From NCBI RefSeq assembly GCF_031979925.1, contig NZ_DALZFB010000006.1:62001-126000 (forward strand): a stretch of DNA of 64,000 bases. Reading direction: 5' to 3'. This stretch comes from Pseudescherichia sp031979925. GTDB taxonomy: Bacteria > Pseudomonadota > Gammaproteobacteria > Enterobacterales > Enterobacteriaceae. Below, piece after piece: positions 27,343 through 36,726 of the stretch (its first letter is position 1; each line of letters begins with the position of its first letter). The notes under the pieces are model-generated. The model did not search any database. It saw nothing but the letters and a program-made list of their open reading frames with translations, and was not told where the DNA came from. The position numbers and the translations under genes are program-made.

Positions 27343-28557
27343 ATGTCCCCCATCGAAAAATCCAGCAAATTAGACAATGTCTGTTATGACATTCGTGGTC
27401 CGGTTCTGAAAGAGGCAAAACGTCTTGAAGAAGAGGGTAACAAGGTACTGAAGCTTAATATCGGTAACCCTGCCCCCTTTGGCTTCGACGCCCCCGATGA
27501 GATCCTCGTAGACGTTATCCGTCACCTTCCGACGGCGCAGGGCTACAGCGACTCCAAAGGACTCTACAGCGCGCGCAAAGCGATTATGCAGCACTATCAG
27601 GCACGCGGCATGCGCGACGTCACCGTAGAAGATATCTATATCGGTAACGGCGTTTCTGAGCTGATCGTGCAGTCCATGCAGGCGCTGCTCAACAGCGGCG
27701 ATGAGATGCTGGTTCCGGCCCCGGACTATCCCCTGTGGACGGCGGCTGTGTCGCTCTCCGGTGGCAAAGCGGTACACTATCTTTGCGATGAATCGTCTGA
27801 CTGGTTCCCGGATCTGGATGATATCCGGGCGAAAATCACCCCCCGCACCCGGGGAATTGTGATCATCAATCCAAACAACCCCACCGGCGCGGTCTACTCC
27901 AAAGAGCTGCTGCTGGAGATAGTGGAAATCGCCCGCCAGCACAACCTGATTATCTTCGCCGATGAAATCTACGATAAGATCCTCTACGACGAGGCGGAGC
28001 ACCACTCCATCGCCGCGCTGGCCCCTGACCTGCTGACGATTACCTTTAACGGCCTCTCTAAAACCTACCGCGTGGCCGGTTTCCGCCAGGGCTGGATGGT
28101 GCTTAACGGGCCGAAGAAGCACGCGAAAGGCTATATTGAAGGGCTGGAGATGCTGGCCTCCATGCGACTGTGCGCTAACGTGCCAGCCCAGCACGCTATC
28201 CAGACCGCGCTTGGCGGTTACCAGAGCATTAGCGAATTTATCGTGCCCGGCGGACGCCTCTATGAGCAGCGTAACCGTGCCTGGGAGCTGATTAACGAGA
28301 TCCCCGGCGTGACCTGCACCAAACCAAAAGGCGCGCTCTATATGTTCCCGAAAATTGACATCAAACGCTTTAATATCCATGACGACCAGAAAATGGTGCT
28401 GGATTTCCTGCTGCAGGAGAAGGTGCTGCTGGTGCAGGGAACGGCCTTTAACTGGCCATGGCCGGATCACGTGCGTATTGTGACCCTGCCGCGTCTGGAC
28501 GATCTGGAGATGTCTATCAACCGCTTTAGCCGCTTCCTCTCCGGCTACCATCAGTAA
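27343..28557 (+). CDS. alaA: Glutamate-pyruvate aminotransferase AlaA
   Basis: 404 residues, class I/II aminotransferase fold. It makes alanine from pyruvate and glutamate using pyridoxal phosphate. The PLP lysine is in the motif FNGLSKTYRVAGFRQGW, and other contacts are in NPNNPTGAVY and IFADEIYDKILYD. The N-terminus MSPIEKSSKLDNVCYDIRGP is that of E. coli AlaA (YfbQ). The ATG has an AAAGGT site upstream. In E. coli the gene is controlled by Lrp; the sequence does not show that directly. Confidence 0.96.
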   Translation: MSPIEKSSKLDNVCYDIRGPVLKEAKRLEEEGNKVLKLNIGNPAPFGFDAPDEILVDVIRHLPTAQGYSDSKGLYSARKAIMQHYQARGMRDVTVEDIYIGNGVSELIVQSMQALLNSGDEMLVPAPDYPLWTAAVSLSGGKAVHYLCDESSDWFPDLDDIRAKITPRTRGIVIINPNNPTGAVYSKELLLEIVEIARQHNLIIFADEIYDKILYDEAEHHSIAALAPDLLTITFNGLSKTYRVAGFRQGWMVLNGPKKHAKGYIEGLEMLASMRLCANVPAQHAIQTALGGYQSISEFIVPGGRLYEQRNRAWELINEIPGVTCTKPKGALYMFPKIDIKRFNIHDDQKMVLDFLLQEKVLLVQGTAFNWPWPDHVRIVTLPRLDDLEMSINRFSRFLSGYHQ

Positions 28558-28566
28558 GCTTAACAA

Positions 28567-28588
28567 GGGGAAGATTTGCATCTTCCCC
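28567..28588 (+). terminator. Stem-loop between alaA and yfbR
   Basis: A perfect 8-bp stem GGGGAAGA/TCTTCCCC with a 6-base loop lies 10 bp after alaA. There is no U-run, so it may attenuate or protect mRNA rather than terminate fully. Confidence 0.4.
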
Positions 28589-28638
28589 AGCTCTCTGCGC
28601 ACAATGGATCCTTAGTGCCGTTACTGACAGGGTCCATT

Positions 28639-29244
28639 ATGAGTACGAGTCAAAGCCACTTCTTCGCCCATCTCTCCCGCCTGAAGCTGATCAATCGCTG
28701 GCCGCTGATGCGCAACGTGCGTACCGAAAACGTCTCCGAGCATAGTTTACAGGTGGCGATGGTTGCTCATGCCCTGGCCGCGATTAAAAATCGCAAGTTT
28801 GGCGGCCAGGCTAATCCTGAACGCATTGCCCTGCTGGCCATGTACCACGACGCCTCAGAGGTGCTGACCGGCGATCTGCCAACGCCAGTAAAGTATTTCA
28901 ACTCGCAGATTGCCCAGGAGTATAAGGCTATCGAAAAGATCGCCCAGCAGAAGCTGGTAGATATGGTGCCGGAAGAGCTGCGAGATATTTTTGCCGGACT
29001 GATCGATGAGCAGCAATATAGCGAAGAGGAGAAGTCGCTGGTGAAGCAGGCTGATGCCCTTTGCGCCTATCTGAAGTGCCTGGAGGAGCTATCCGCTGGC
29101 AACAACGAGTTCTCGCTGGCGAAGTCACGGCTGGAGAAGACCCTCGCCGCCCGCCGCAGCCCGGAGATGGACTACTTTATGGCAGTGTTTGTGCCGAGCT
29201 TCCATCTGTCGCTGGATGAGATAAGCCAGGATTCACCATTGTAA
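28639..29244 (+). CDS. yfbR: 5'-deoxynucleotidase YfbR
   Basis: 201 residues, HD-domain phosphohydrolase that dephosphorylates deoxyribonucleoside 5'-monophosphates. Metal ligands are in SEHSLQVAMVAH and MYHDASEVLTGDLPTPVKY, with a further Asp in QADALCAYLKCLEE. The start at 28639 (MSTSQSHFFAHLSRLKL) reproduces the E. coli N-terminus. An upstream ATG at 28576 would put the start inside the alaA stem-loop. It lies 81 bp after alaA on the same strand. Confidence 0.95.
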   Translation: MSTSQSHFFAHLSRLKLINRWPLMRNVRTENVSEHSLQVAMVAHALAAIKNRKFGGQANPERIALLAMYHDASEVLTGDLPTPVKYFNSQIAQEYKAIEKIAQQKLVDMVPEELRDIFAGLIDEQQYSEEEKSLVKQADALCAYLKCLEELSAGNNEFSLAKSRLEKTLAARRSPEMDYFMAVFVPSFHLSLDEISQDSPL

Positions 29245-29250
29245 GCATAA

Positions 29251-29284
29251 CGCCGGGTGGCGGCTGCGCCTTACCCGGCCTACG
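29251..29284. repeat. REP element
   Basis: GCCGGGTGGCGGCTGCGCCTTACCCGGC-type palindrome followed by CTACG, between the converging genes yfbR and yfbS. It is the same family as the elements in the nuo operon. Confidence 0.85.
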
Positions 29285-29289
29285 AATAA

Positions 29290-31122
29290 TCAAAACGGAA
29301 ACAGCATCGGGATCAGCACCACGCACACCACCATCACCATCAGCGTGAACGGTACGCCAATTTTCACGAAATCACTGAAGCTATAGTTCCCCGGCCCCAG
29401 CACCAGAGTGTTAACCGGGGAGGAGACTGGGGTCATAAAGGCTGCCGACGCTGCCATAGCTACCATCATGGCAAAGGGGTACGGTGAAACGCCCATCGAT
29501 TTGGCCGTTGCTAGCGCAATGGGGGCCATCAGCACCGCCGTGGCAGTATTAGAGATAAACAGCCCGATGGTGGCGCACATGATGAACAGGCAGAGCAGCA
29601 TCATGTATGGCCCATAGCCGCCACCAAACTGCATCAGTCCCTTCACCACCAGATCGACGCCGCCGGTTTTTTGCAGCGCCAGGGCGAACGGCATCATACC
29701 CACGATAAGAATGATGCTCGGCCAGTGGATCGCTTTATAGGCGCTGGCGGCATCAATACAGCGAAATTTGCCCATTAACAGGCAGGCGATAATCGCCGCC
29801 ACCGGGTTTGGGATCTCATCGGTTAGCATCAGGGCGACCATCAGCAGCAGGCAGAAGATGGCGTGGGGAGCCTGGCTGTGGGCAGGCGAAGCGTCCCCGG
29901 CCTCGATGGGCATATTCAACACCACAAAATCGCGCCCTTTCTGCGCCAGCTGGCTAATCAATTTCCAGTTGCCGACTACCAGAAAAATATCCCCCAGCTG
30001 TAGAGGCTCATCCCCCACCGGCCCGCTAATCGCGCTCCCGTCACGCTTAATACCGACCATGTTCAGACCGTAACGGGTACGAAAGCCGATTTCGCGCACG
30101 GTTTTACCGATCAGCTCCGAGTCAGGGATCAGCGACACCTCCGCCATCCCGACGTCCAGCGCCTGGTCGGAGAAGTACTCGCCACGCAGGATCATCGGCT
30201 CCAGCAGCTGCTCGCTGCAAAACTCGCGTAGATCGACCTCGGCGGCGGACATGTCGATCAGCAGCACGTCCCCGGCGCGAAACTCCGATACGCCGTTGAC
30301 GTTAACGATCACCCGGCGAAAACGACGCCAGCGTTCAACCCCAATGACGTTGGCCCCGTAGCGCTCCCGGAGTTTGAGATCGTCGAGGCGCTGACCAACC
30401 ATCGGCGAGCCGGGGCGGATAGCCAGCCGCCGGGCGCGCCCCGCCAGACGATACTCTTTGATCAGATCGCGGAAGGTGCGCCGCTTCCAGCCGTCATGCG
30501 GCCCCGTCTGCCCTTCGCTCTTCAGAGCAAAGCGCATCACCAGCATATAGATGATGCCCAGCAGCAGAATAGTCAGCCCCAGCGGGGTGACGCTAAAGAA
30601 GCCGAAGCCCGGCAGCCCCTCGCGCAGCAGCTCGCTGTTTACCACCAGGTTAGGCGGCGTGGCCACCAACGTCATCATGCCGCTGATGAGGCCAGCAAAG
30701 CTCAGCGGCATCATCAGGCGCGACGGGGAGATCTGCATCCGCATTGAGACGCTGAGCACCACGGGAATAAAGATAGCGACCACGCCGGTAGAGCTCATAA
30801 AGGCCCCCAGCCCGGCAACGGTGAGCATCAGCAGCACCAGCATCTTGATTTCACTGCTGCCCGCTACGTTCACCAGCCAGGCACCCATGCTGGTGGCAAC
30901 CCCGGTACGCACCAGGCCGTCGCCGATAATAAATAGCGCGGCGATAAGAATAACGTTGGGATCGCTAAAGCCAGAGAAGGCCTCGCTGAGGGTCAGGGTG
31001 CCGCTCAGGCTGAAGGCAACGATCACCAGCAGTGCAATGGCGTCCATGCGCACCTTGCCGGTGGCAAAGAGTACGACGGCAATGGCCAGCAAACACAGCA
31101 CCCAAATCAGTTCACCGTTCAC
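29290..31122 (-). CDS. yfbS: SLC13/DASS-type transporter with two RCK_C domains (YfbS)
   Basis: 610 residues, the same length as E. coli YfbS. About ten or more membrane helices occur in two blocks (residues about 1-200 and 400-610). Between them lies a soluble part with two TrkA-C (RCK_C) domains (about 210-295 and 300-385, for example RPGSPMVGQRLDDLKLRERYGANVIGV). The membrane motifs AFSGFSDPNVILIAALFIIG and VATPPNLVVNSEL fit the divalent anion/sodium symporter superfamily. The substrate is unknown. It converges on yfbR and follows yfbT. Confidence 0.9.
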   Translation of the reverse strand: MNGELIWVLCLLAIAVVLFATGKVRMDAIALLVIVAFSLSGTLTLSEAFSGFSDPNVILIAALFIIGDGLVRTGVATSMGAWLVNVAGSSEIKMLVLLMLTVAGLGAFMSSTGVVAIFIPVVLSVSMRMQISPSRLMMPLSFAGLISGMMTLVATPPNLVVNSELLREGLPGFGFFSVTPLGLTILLLGIIYMLVMRFALKSEGQTGPHDGWKRRTFRDLIKEYRLAGRARRLAIRPGSPMVGQRLDDLKLRERYGANVIGVERWRRFRRVIVNVNGVSEFRAGDVLLIDMSAAEVDLREFCSEQLLEPMILRGEYFSDQALDVGMAEVSLIPDSELIGKTVREIGFRTRYGLNMVGIKRDGSAISGPVGDEPLQLGDIFLVVGNWKLISQLAQKGRDFVVLNMPIEAGDASPAHSQAPHAIFCLLLMVALMLTDEIPNPVAAIIACLLMGKFRCIDAASAYKAIHWPSIILIVGMMPFALALQKTGGVDLVVKGLMQFGGGYGPYMMLLCLFIMCATIGLFISNTATAVLMAPIALATAKSMGVSPYPFAMMVAMAASAAFMTPVSSPVNTLVLGPGNYSFSDFVKIGVPFTLMVMVVCVVLIPMLFPF

Positions 31123-31164
31123 AACGTATCCTTGTTAATTGCGGGGATAGCGGAAGTGTGCCAT

Positions 31165-31188
31165 AAAAAAGCCCCGCTCAGGCGGGGC
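31165..31188 (-). terminator. Terminator of yfbU-yfbT
   Basis: Stem GCCCCGC/GCGGGGC with loop TCAG (31171-31188), followed on the minus strand by six U. It lies between yfbT and yfbS. Confidence 0.88.
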
Positions 31189-31211
31189 TAAATCAATAGG
31201 ATGAGCGGTTG

Positions 31212-31883
31212 TTACCCATTTTTGCTTATTTGCGCGCTGCCGTCGGCCTGACGGGTCACGGCGATCTCCTCCAGGCTGTGCAGGACGAAATCGGCATCGC
31301 TCAGGCAGGGCGTCTCCGCCGGGGCGTTAACGGCAATCATGTGGCAGCCAGCGGCGAGGCCGGAGAGGATCCCGGCGGGTGCATCTTCCACCACTACGCA
31401 GGCCTGCGGCGCAAGCCCCAGCAGCTCCGCTCCCAGCAGATAGGCATCCGGCTCCGGTTTGCCCCGCTTAACCCGCTCGGCGGTAACAAAGACCTCCGGC
31501 AGAGGCAGGCCCGCTGCCCGATGGCGGGCGCGGGCAACAGGCATCGATCCCGAGGTCACTATCGCCCACGGGATCGCCAGCTCGTTAAGCCGATTGAGGA
31601 GCGCCACCGCGCCGGGCAGCGCCACAATGCCGGTGGTGTCACTCGCCTCTATCTCCTCCAGGCGGGTAAACTCGGCGGCGATCTCCGCCTCGCTGCGTCC
31701 CGCCATAAAGTGACGTAGCGAGGTAATCGCCTGCTTACCGTGGATAAAACCCAGCACCTCGTCGTGAGAAAGATTGAAGCGATCGGCCCAGTTGCACCAG
31801 GCTCGCTCTACGGCTGGCAGGGAGTCCACCAGCGTACCGTCTAAATCAAACAGGAAACCCTGACACTGCACGGCGGCCCCCAT
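31212..31883 (-). CDS. yfbT: HAD-family sugar phosphatase YfbT
   Basis: 223 residues. HAD motif I is FLFDLDGTLVDS (nucleophile Asp near residue 13), motif II is IVTSGS, motif III is KRGKPEPDAYL and motif IV is VVVEDAPAGILSG. The cap is of the beta-phosphoglucomutase-like type. E. coli YfbT acts on sugar phosphates such as fructose-1-phosphate and sugar alcohol phosphates in vitro. Its start shares a base with the yfbU stop (TGATG), so the two are co-translated. Confidence 0.93.
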   Translation of the reverse strand: MGAAVQCQGFLFDLDGTLVDSLPAVERAWCNWADRFNLSHDEVLGFIHGKQAITSLRHFMAGRSEAEIAAEFTRLEEIEASDTTGIVALPGAVALLNRLNELAIPWAIVTSGSMPVARARHRAAGLPLPEVFVTAERVKRGKPEPDAYLLGAELLGLAPQACVVVEDAPAGILSGLAAGCHMIAVNAPAETPCLSDADFVLHSLEEIAVTRQADGSAQISKNG

Positions 31884-32377
31884 CAGGCGTTAACGATCTG
31901 GTTAATTTCATTTGCACTCAGGTGGTACTGGCGCGGACAGGCGTGCCAGGCTCCCAGCATACGCTGATATTTTTCCCACATTGGCGTCTGGGCATTGAAG
32001 CCGTGGGTTCCGGCATCAAAATGGGTGTAGCGCCCTTCGGTGTTGACCATAAAGCGCACATAGCTCAGGTAGCGCGCCTCGGTGGCGGCATCGAAGCCTA
32101 AAAACGTGACCCGGCGCTCGTCGATGGACTGGGTATCTTTCAGGTTGGCCCAGGAGACGTGCAGCGCGTGGTACATCTCCATGATGTCGATAACGGTGCG
32201 GCAGGTCTCCTCCGGCAGCTCGCCAAACTCGCGGTCCAGCTCGCGCATTTGCAGGCCAAAGCCGCGTTCGACGATGGTTTGCAGGCGGCGGTAGCGTTCG
32301 GCGTTGGTGGGATCGAGCATCGTCATCATTTTGTACTGATTGGATAAAATCAGCCGTTGGGCATTGGTCATTTCCAT
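31883..32377 (-). CDS. yfbU: UPF0304 family protein YfbU
   Basis: 164 residues, the exact E. coli length, from the ATG at 32375-32377 (MEMTNAQRLILSNQYKMM) with a GGGAG ribosome site. The function is not established. The protein is hydrophilic and helical with highly conserved ends (THGFNAQTPMWEKYQRML, SANEINQIVNA), and the family is narrow. In E. coli over-expression has been linked to cell death, but no mechanism can be read here. It is the first gene of a two-gene unit with yfbT. Confidence 0.93.
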   Translation of the reverse strand: MEMTNAQRLILSNQYKMMTMLDPTNAERYRRLQTIVERGFGLQMRELDREFGELPEETCRTVIDIMEMYHALHVSWANLKDTQSIDERRVTFLGFDAATEARYLSYVRFMVNTEGRYTHFDAGTHGFNAQTPMWEKYQRMLGAWHACPRQYHLSANEINQIVNA

Positions 32378-32456
32378 CTTACACTCCCGTATCATGTCGG
32401 AAAAAAAGAGGCACATAAATTATGTGCCTTCTTTTATATGTGTAATCGGGGGTGAA

Positions 32457-32912
32457 TTACAAATCATCAAGGAAAGTTTTGTCGAGCTGACCAAATGCGC
32501 GCTTAAGCGTGTCAGCTAAGGCTTGATAATCCGGCTTGCCGGTGACCGGGGCCATTGTCTGGCCCGCATCCTGTAATTTACCGCGTACCTCATAGAACCA
32601 CTGCAAAATACCCGGCGGCAGCGGCGTAACGGAGCGCTTGCCCAGCCACCACAGCCCCTGTAGCGGCAGGCTCAGGGCAAAAAGCGCGGTAGCCACCGCA
32701 GGACCCAGCTGGCCGCCAAGGGCTATTTGCCAGCAGAGGGTAAAGACGGCGACGGGGGGCATAATGCGGATCGCGTAGCGGGTAGCACGAATGACACGGT
32801 TATCAATAAAGACGGGAGCGAGGCTTTTTTCCATAGGCCAGGTCTTCGAATAGTGCTGACCCAGGCGAAACAAACTGAAAAAGCTCACAGGGCGATTCTC
32901 AGGAGTGTTCAT
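32457..32912 (-). CDS. yfbV: UPF0208 membrane protein YfbV
   Basis: 151 residues with two hydrophobic segments (about residues 44-90). The C-terminus KPDYQALADTLKRAFGQLDKTFLDDL is invariant with E. coli YfbV. No biochemical function is settled. In E. coli it has been reported to affect positioning of the Ter macrodomain. It is divergent from ackA, with a 338-bp gap. Confidence 0.93.
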   Translation of the reverse strand: MNTPENRPVSFFSLFRLGQHYSKTWPMEKSLAPVFIDNRVIRATRYAIRIMPPVAVFTLCWQIALGGQLGPAVATALFALSLPLQGLWWLGKRSVTPLPPGILQWFYEVRGKLQDAGQTMAPVTGKPDYQALADTLKRAFGQLDKTFLDDL

Positions 32913-33250
32913 GGCGTTACCTCAACTTCACATATAAAAATTAAAAAATTTGTGCAAAACAACAACTGCTCATGACAACGTTCAAAATATTTTGTCATCG
33001 CTACCCAGTATCGGGTATTCTGTGCCCGCCTGAGTGGGCCTTAGACGCAGAACGTCATGTCGTCAACGTAACGCCCAGTATGCCACTTCCTCACATGGGG
33101 TCAAAATGGCATAAACTCAACAGTATTCTCTTTCATCGTGCCAAAAAATCGTTCTGGCATGATGTTAATCATAAATGTCAGCGTCAACATGCGCTACGCT
33201 GAAAGACTCACTGACGTTTTTTTAGCCACGTATCAAAAATAGGTACTTCC
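32913..33250. promoter_or_regulatory. yfbV-ackA divergent promoter region
   Basis: 338 bp with no credible gene, fairly AT-rich at the yfbV end (32936-32950). It must hold the ackA promoter; in E. coli this region responds to FNR and ArcA. No exact site was recognised by eye. Confidence 0.5.
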
Positions 33251-34453
33251 ATGTCGAGTAAGTTAGTACTGGTTCTGAACTGCGGTAGCTCCTCACTGAA
33301 ATTTGCAATCATTGATGCAGTAAACGGTGAAGAGTACCTCTCTGGTTTAGCCGAATGCTTCCATCTTCCAGAAGCGCGTATCAAATGGAAAATGGACGGT
33401 GGTAAACAAGAAGCTGCTTTAGGTGCAGGTGCCGCTCACAGTGAAGCACTGAACTTTATCGTTAACACTATTCTGGCACAAAAACCAGAACTGTCTGCAC
33501 AGCTGACCGCAATTGGTCACCGTATCGTGCACGGCGGCGAAAAATACACCAGCTCCGTGGTTATCGACGACTCCGTTATCCAGGGCATTAAAGACTCCGC
33601 CTCTTTTGCTCCGCTGCATAACCCGGCTCACCTGATCGGTATCGCTGAAGCGCTGAAATCCTTCCCGCAGCTGAAAGACAAGAACGTGGCCGTGTTTGAT
33701 ACCGCGTTCCACCAGACTATGCCGGAAGAGTCCTACCTCTACGCCCTGCCGTACAAACTGTACAAAGAGCACGGCGTTCGCCGCTACGGCGCACACGGCA
33801 CCAGCCACTTCTACGTGACGCAGGAAGCAGCAAAAATGCTGAACAAGCCGGTAGAAGAGGTAAATATCATTACTTGCCACCTGGGCAACGGCGGCTCCGT
33901 TTCTGCTATCCGTAACGGCAAATGCGTTGATACCTCTATGGGTCTGACCCCGCTGGAAGGCCTGGTGATGGGTACTCGCTCCGGTGATATCGACCCGGCT
34001 ATCATCTTCCACCTGCACGATACCCTGGGTATGAGCGTGGAAGAGATCAACAAAATGCTGACCAAAGAGTCCGGCCTGCTGGGCCTGACCGAAGTCACCA
34101 GCGACTGCCGCTATGTTGAAGACAACTACGCGAGCAAAGAAGACGCTAAACGTGCAATGGACGTTTACTGCCACCGCCTGGCGAAGTACATCGGCTCCTA
34201 CACCGCGCTAATGGAAGGCCGTCTGGACGCGGTTGTCTTCACCGGTGGTATCGGTGAGAACGCGGCGATGGTTCGCGAACTCTCCCTGGGCAAACTGGGC
34301 GTGCTGGGCTTTGAGGTTGACCACGAGCGTAACCTGGCTGCCCGCTTCGGCAAATCTGGCTACATCAACAAAGAGGGTACCACCCTCGCGATGGTCATCC
34401 CGACCAACGAAGAGTTGGTGATCGCCCAGGACGCCAGCCGTCTGACTGCCTGA
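33251..34453 (+). CDS. ackA: Acetate kinase
   Basis: 400 residues. It interconverts acetyl-phosphate + ADP and acetate + ATP in the cytoplasm. ASKHA signatures are present: VLNCGSSSLKFAI at the N-terminus (Asn, Ser contacts), GHRIVHGGEKY (Arg), HLGNGGSVSAIRNGKCVDTSMG and VVFTGGIGENAAMVRE (nucleotide site). The length equals E. coli AckA. Codon choice is strongly biased, as expected for a highly expressed gene. pta follows 80 bp downstream after a stem-loop. Confidence 0.98.
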   Translation: MSSKLVLVLNCGSSSLKFAIIDAVNGEEYLSGLAECFHLPEARIKWKMDGGKQEAALGAGAAHSEALNFIVNTILAQKPELSAQLTAIGHRIVHGGEKYTSSVVIDDSVIQGIKDSASFAPLHNPAHLIGIAEALKSFPQLKDKNVAVFDTAFHQTMPEESYLYALPYKLYKEHGVRRYGAHGTSHFYVTQEAAKMLNKPVEEVNIITCHLGNGGSVSAIRNGKCVDTSMGLTPLEGLVMGTRSGDIDPAIIFHLHDTLGMSVEEINKMLTKESGLLGLTEVTSDCRYVEDNYASKEDAKRAMDVYCHRLAKYIGSYTALMEGRLDAVVFTGGIGENAAMVRELSLGKLGVLGFEVDHERNLAARFGKSGYINKEGTTLAMVIPTNEELVIAQDASRLTA

Positions 34454-34458
34454 TTCCA

Positions 34459-34482
34459 CACCGCCAGCCCACGCTGGCGGTG
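34459..34482 (+). terminator. Stem-loop between ackA and pta
   Basis: A perfect 10-bp stem CACCGCCAGC/GCTGGCGGTG with a 4-base loop, followed by CTGTTTTG. It looks like a partial terminator or attenuator that could lower pta relative to ackA. Confidence 0.6.
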
Positions 34483-34533
34483 CTGTTTTGTATCGCGCCA
34501 AATTATTGGCGGTAACGAAAAAGAGGATATACC

Positions 34534-36675
34534 GTGTCCCGTATTATTATGCTGATCCCTACCGGAACCAGCGTCGGCCTGACCAGCGTCAGCCTGGGCG
34601 TGATCCGTGCTATGGAACGCAAAGGCGTTCGTCTGAGCGTCTTTAAACCTATCGCCCAGCCGCGTGCCGGTGGCGATGCGCCAGACCAGACCACCACTAT
34701 CGTGCGTGCGAACTCCAATCTGCCTGCCGCTGAGCCGCTGAAGATGAGCCACGTTGAGTCTCTGCTCTCCAGCAACCAGAAAGACGTGCTGATGGAAGAG
34801 ATTATCGCCCGCTACCACGAGAGCGCGAAAGACGCAGAAGTGGTACTGGTTGAAGGCCTGGTCCCGACCCGCAAACACCAGTTTGCCCAGACGCTGAACT
34901 TCGAAATCGCCAAAACGCTGAACGCTGAGATCGTCTTTGTCATGTCTCAGGGTACCGATACCCAGGAGCAGCTGAAAGAGCGTATCGAGCTGACCCGCAA
35001 CAGCTTCGGCGGTGTCAAGAACACCAACATCACCGGCGTGATCGTTAATAAACTGAACGCCCCGGTTGATGAGCAGGGCCGTACCCGTCCGGATCTCTCT
35101 GAGATCTTCGATGACTCCTCCAAAGCAAAAGTGATCAGCATCGATCCGGCGCAGCTGAGCGAATCCAGCTCCCTGCCGGTGCTGGGCGCAATCCCGTGGA
35201 GCTTCGATCTGATTGCCACCCGTGCAATCGATATGGCGAAACACCTGAATGCCACCATCGTTAACGAAGGCGATATCAATACCCGCCGCGTGAAGTCTGT
35301 GACCTTCTGTGCCCGTAGCATTCCGCACATGCTGGAGCACTTCCGTGCAGGCTCCCTGCTGGTGACCTCCGCTGACCGTCCGGACGTGCTGGTTGCCGCC
35401 TGCCTGGCCGCGATGAACGGCGTTGAGATCGGCGCGATCCTGCTGACCGGTGCCTATGAGATGGACGCTCGCGTGGCTAAGCTGTGCGAACGCGCCTTTG
35501 CCACCGGCCTGCCGGTATTCATGGTGAACACCAACACCTGGCAGACCTCGCTGAGCCTGCAGAGCTTCAACCTGGAAGTGCCGGCTGACGACCATGCGCG
35601 TATCGAGAAAGTGCAGGAGTATGTAGCAGGCTACGTTAACGCTGACTGGATCGAATCCCTGACCGCGACCTCCGAGCGTAGCCGCCGTCTCTCTCCGCCT
35701 GCGTTCCGCTACCAGCTCACCGAGCTGGCGCGCCAGGCTGGCAAACGCGTTGTGCTGCCGGAAGGTGACGAGCCGCGTACCGTTAAGGCCGCGGCCATCT
35801 GTGCCGAGCGCGGTATCGCGACCTGCGTGCTGCTGGGTAACCCGGATGAGATCACCCGCGTTGCGGCCTCTCAGGGCGTTGAGCTGGGCGCTGGCATCGA
35901 AATCGTTGACCCGGAAGTGGTGCGTGAAAGCTACGTTGCCCGTCTGGTTGAGCTGCGTAAGAGCAAAGGCATGACCGAAGCCGTTGCCCGTGAACAGCTG
36001 GAAGACAACGTGGTTCTCGGCACCCTGATGCTGGAGCAGGACGAAGTTGACGGTCTGGTTTCCGGTGCGGTTCACACCACAGCGAACACCATCCGTCCGC
36101 CGCTGCAGCTGATCAAAACGGCACCGGGCAGCTCGCTGGTCTCCTCCGTGTTCTTCATGCTGCTGCCGGAGCAGGTTTACGTTTACGGCGACTGCGCAAT
36201 CAACCCGGATCCGACCGCTGAACAGCTGGCCGAAATTGCGATTCAGTCCGCTGACTCCGCGGTTGCCTTCGGTATCGAGCCGCGCGTAGCCATGCTCTCC
36301 TACTCTACCGGTAACTCCGGCGCGGGTAGCGACGTAGAGAAAGTGCGTGAAGCGACCCGTCTGGCGCAGGAGAAACGTCCTGACCTGATGATCGACGGCC
36401 CGCTGCAGTATGACGCCGCGGTAATGGCTGACGTCGCGAAATCCAAAGCGCCGAACTCACCGGTTGCTGGTCGCGCTACCGTGTTCATCTTCCCGGATCT
36501 GAACACCGGTAACACCACCTACAAAGCGGTACAGCGCTCTGCCGACCTGATCTCCATCGGGCCGATGCTGCAGGGTATGCGTAAGCCTGTGAACGACCTG
36601 TCCCGTGGCGCGCTGGTTGACGATATCGTCTACACCATCGCCCTGACCGCGATTCAGTCCTCTCAGCAGCAGTAA
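34534..36675 (+). CDS. pta: Phosphate acetyltransferase
   Basis: 713 residues with a GTG start (34534-34536) eight bases after AAGAGG. It interconverts acetyl-CoA and acetyl-phosphate. Three parts are visible: a BioD-like P-loop domain at the N-terminus (MLIPTGTSVGLTSVSLG), a central DRTGG domain (about 215-335) and the C-terminal PTA_PTB catalytic domain (about 380-705, with SYSTGNSGAGSDVEKV). This is the long regulated form found in enterobacteria. Together with ackA it forms the acetate overflow pathway. Confidence 0.98.
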   Translation: MSRIIMLIPTGTSVGLTSVSLGVIRAMERKGVRLSVFKPIAQPRAGGDAPDQTTTIVRANSNLPAAEPLKMSHVESLLSSNQKDVLMEEIIARYHESAKDAEVVLVEGLVPTRKHQFAQTLNFEIAKTLNAEIVFVMSQGTDTQEQLKERIELTRNSFGGVKNTNITGVIVNKLNAPVDEQGRTRPDLSEIFDDSSKAKVISIDPAQLSESSSLPVLGAIPWSFDLIATRAIDMAKHLNATIVNEGDINTRRVKSVTFCARSIPHMLEHFRAGSLLVTSADRPDVLVAACLAAMNGVEIGAILLTGAYEMDARVAKLCERAFATGLPVFMVNTNTWQTSLSLQSFNLEVPADDHARIEKVQEYVAGYVNADWIESLTATSERSRRLSPPAFRYQLTELARQAGKRVVLPEGDEPRTVKAAAICAERGIATCVLLGNPDEITRVAASQGVELGAGIEIVDPEVVRESYVARLVELRKSKGMTEAVAREQLEDNVVLGTLMLEQDEVDGLVSGAVHTTANTIRPPLQLIKTAPGSSLVSSVFFMLLPEQVYVYGDCAINPDPTAEQLAEIAIQSADSAVAFGIEPRVAMLSYSTGNSGAGSDVEKVREATRLAQEKRPDLMIDGPLQYDAAVMADVAKSKAPNSPVAGRATVFIFPDLNTGNTTYKAVQRSADLISIGPMLQGMRKPVNDLSRGALVDDIVYTIALTAIQSSQQQ

Positions 36676-36693
36676 GCTGATACCTCGCTGCTT

Positions 36694-36726
36694 AAGGGTC
36701 ATGGCGCTTCCATGGCCCTTTTTTTT
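36694..36726 (+). terminator. Rho-independent terminator after pta
   Basis: Stem AAGGGTCATGG/CCATGGCCCTT (one internal mismatch) followed by eight T. It separates ackA-pta from the phosphoketolase gene, so the latter needs its own promoter or read-through. Confidence 0.88.

Noticed and set aside
27370..28602. 410-codon minus-strand open frame opposite alaA
   Set aside because: Shadow of alaA; no start signal and no family resemblance.
32972..33202. 76-residue plus-strand open frame upstream of ackA
   Set aside because: It lies in the ackA promoter region, has no ribosome site and no resemblance to a known family.
34360..36075. 571-codon minus-strand open frame opposite pta
   Set aside because: Pta is clearly the real gene; the long antisense frame is a known by-product of strong codon bias in highly expressed genes.
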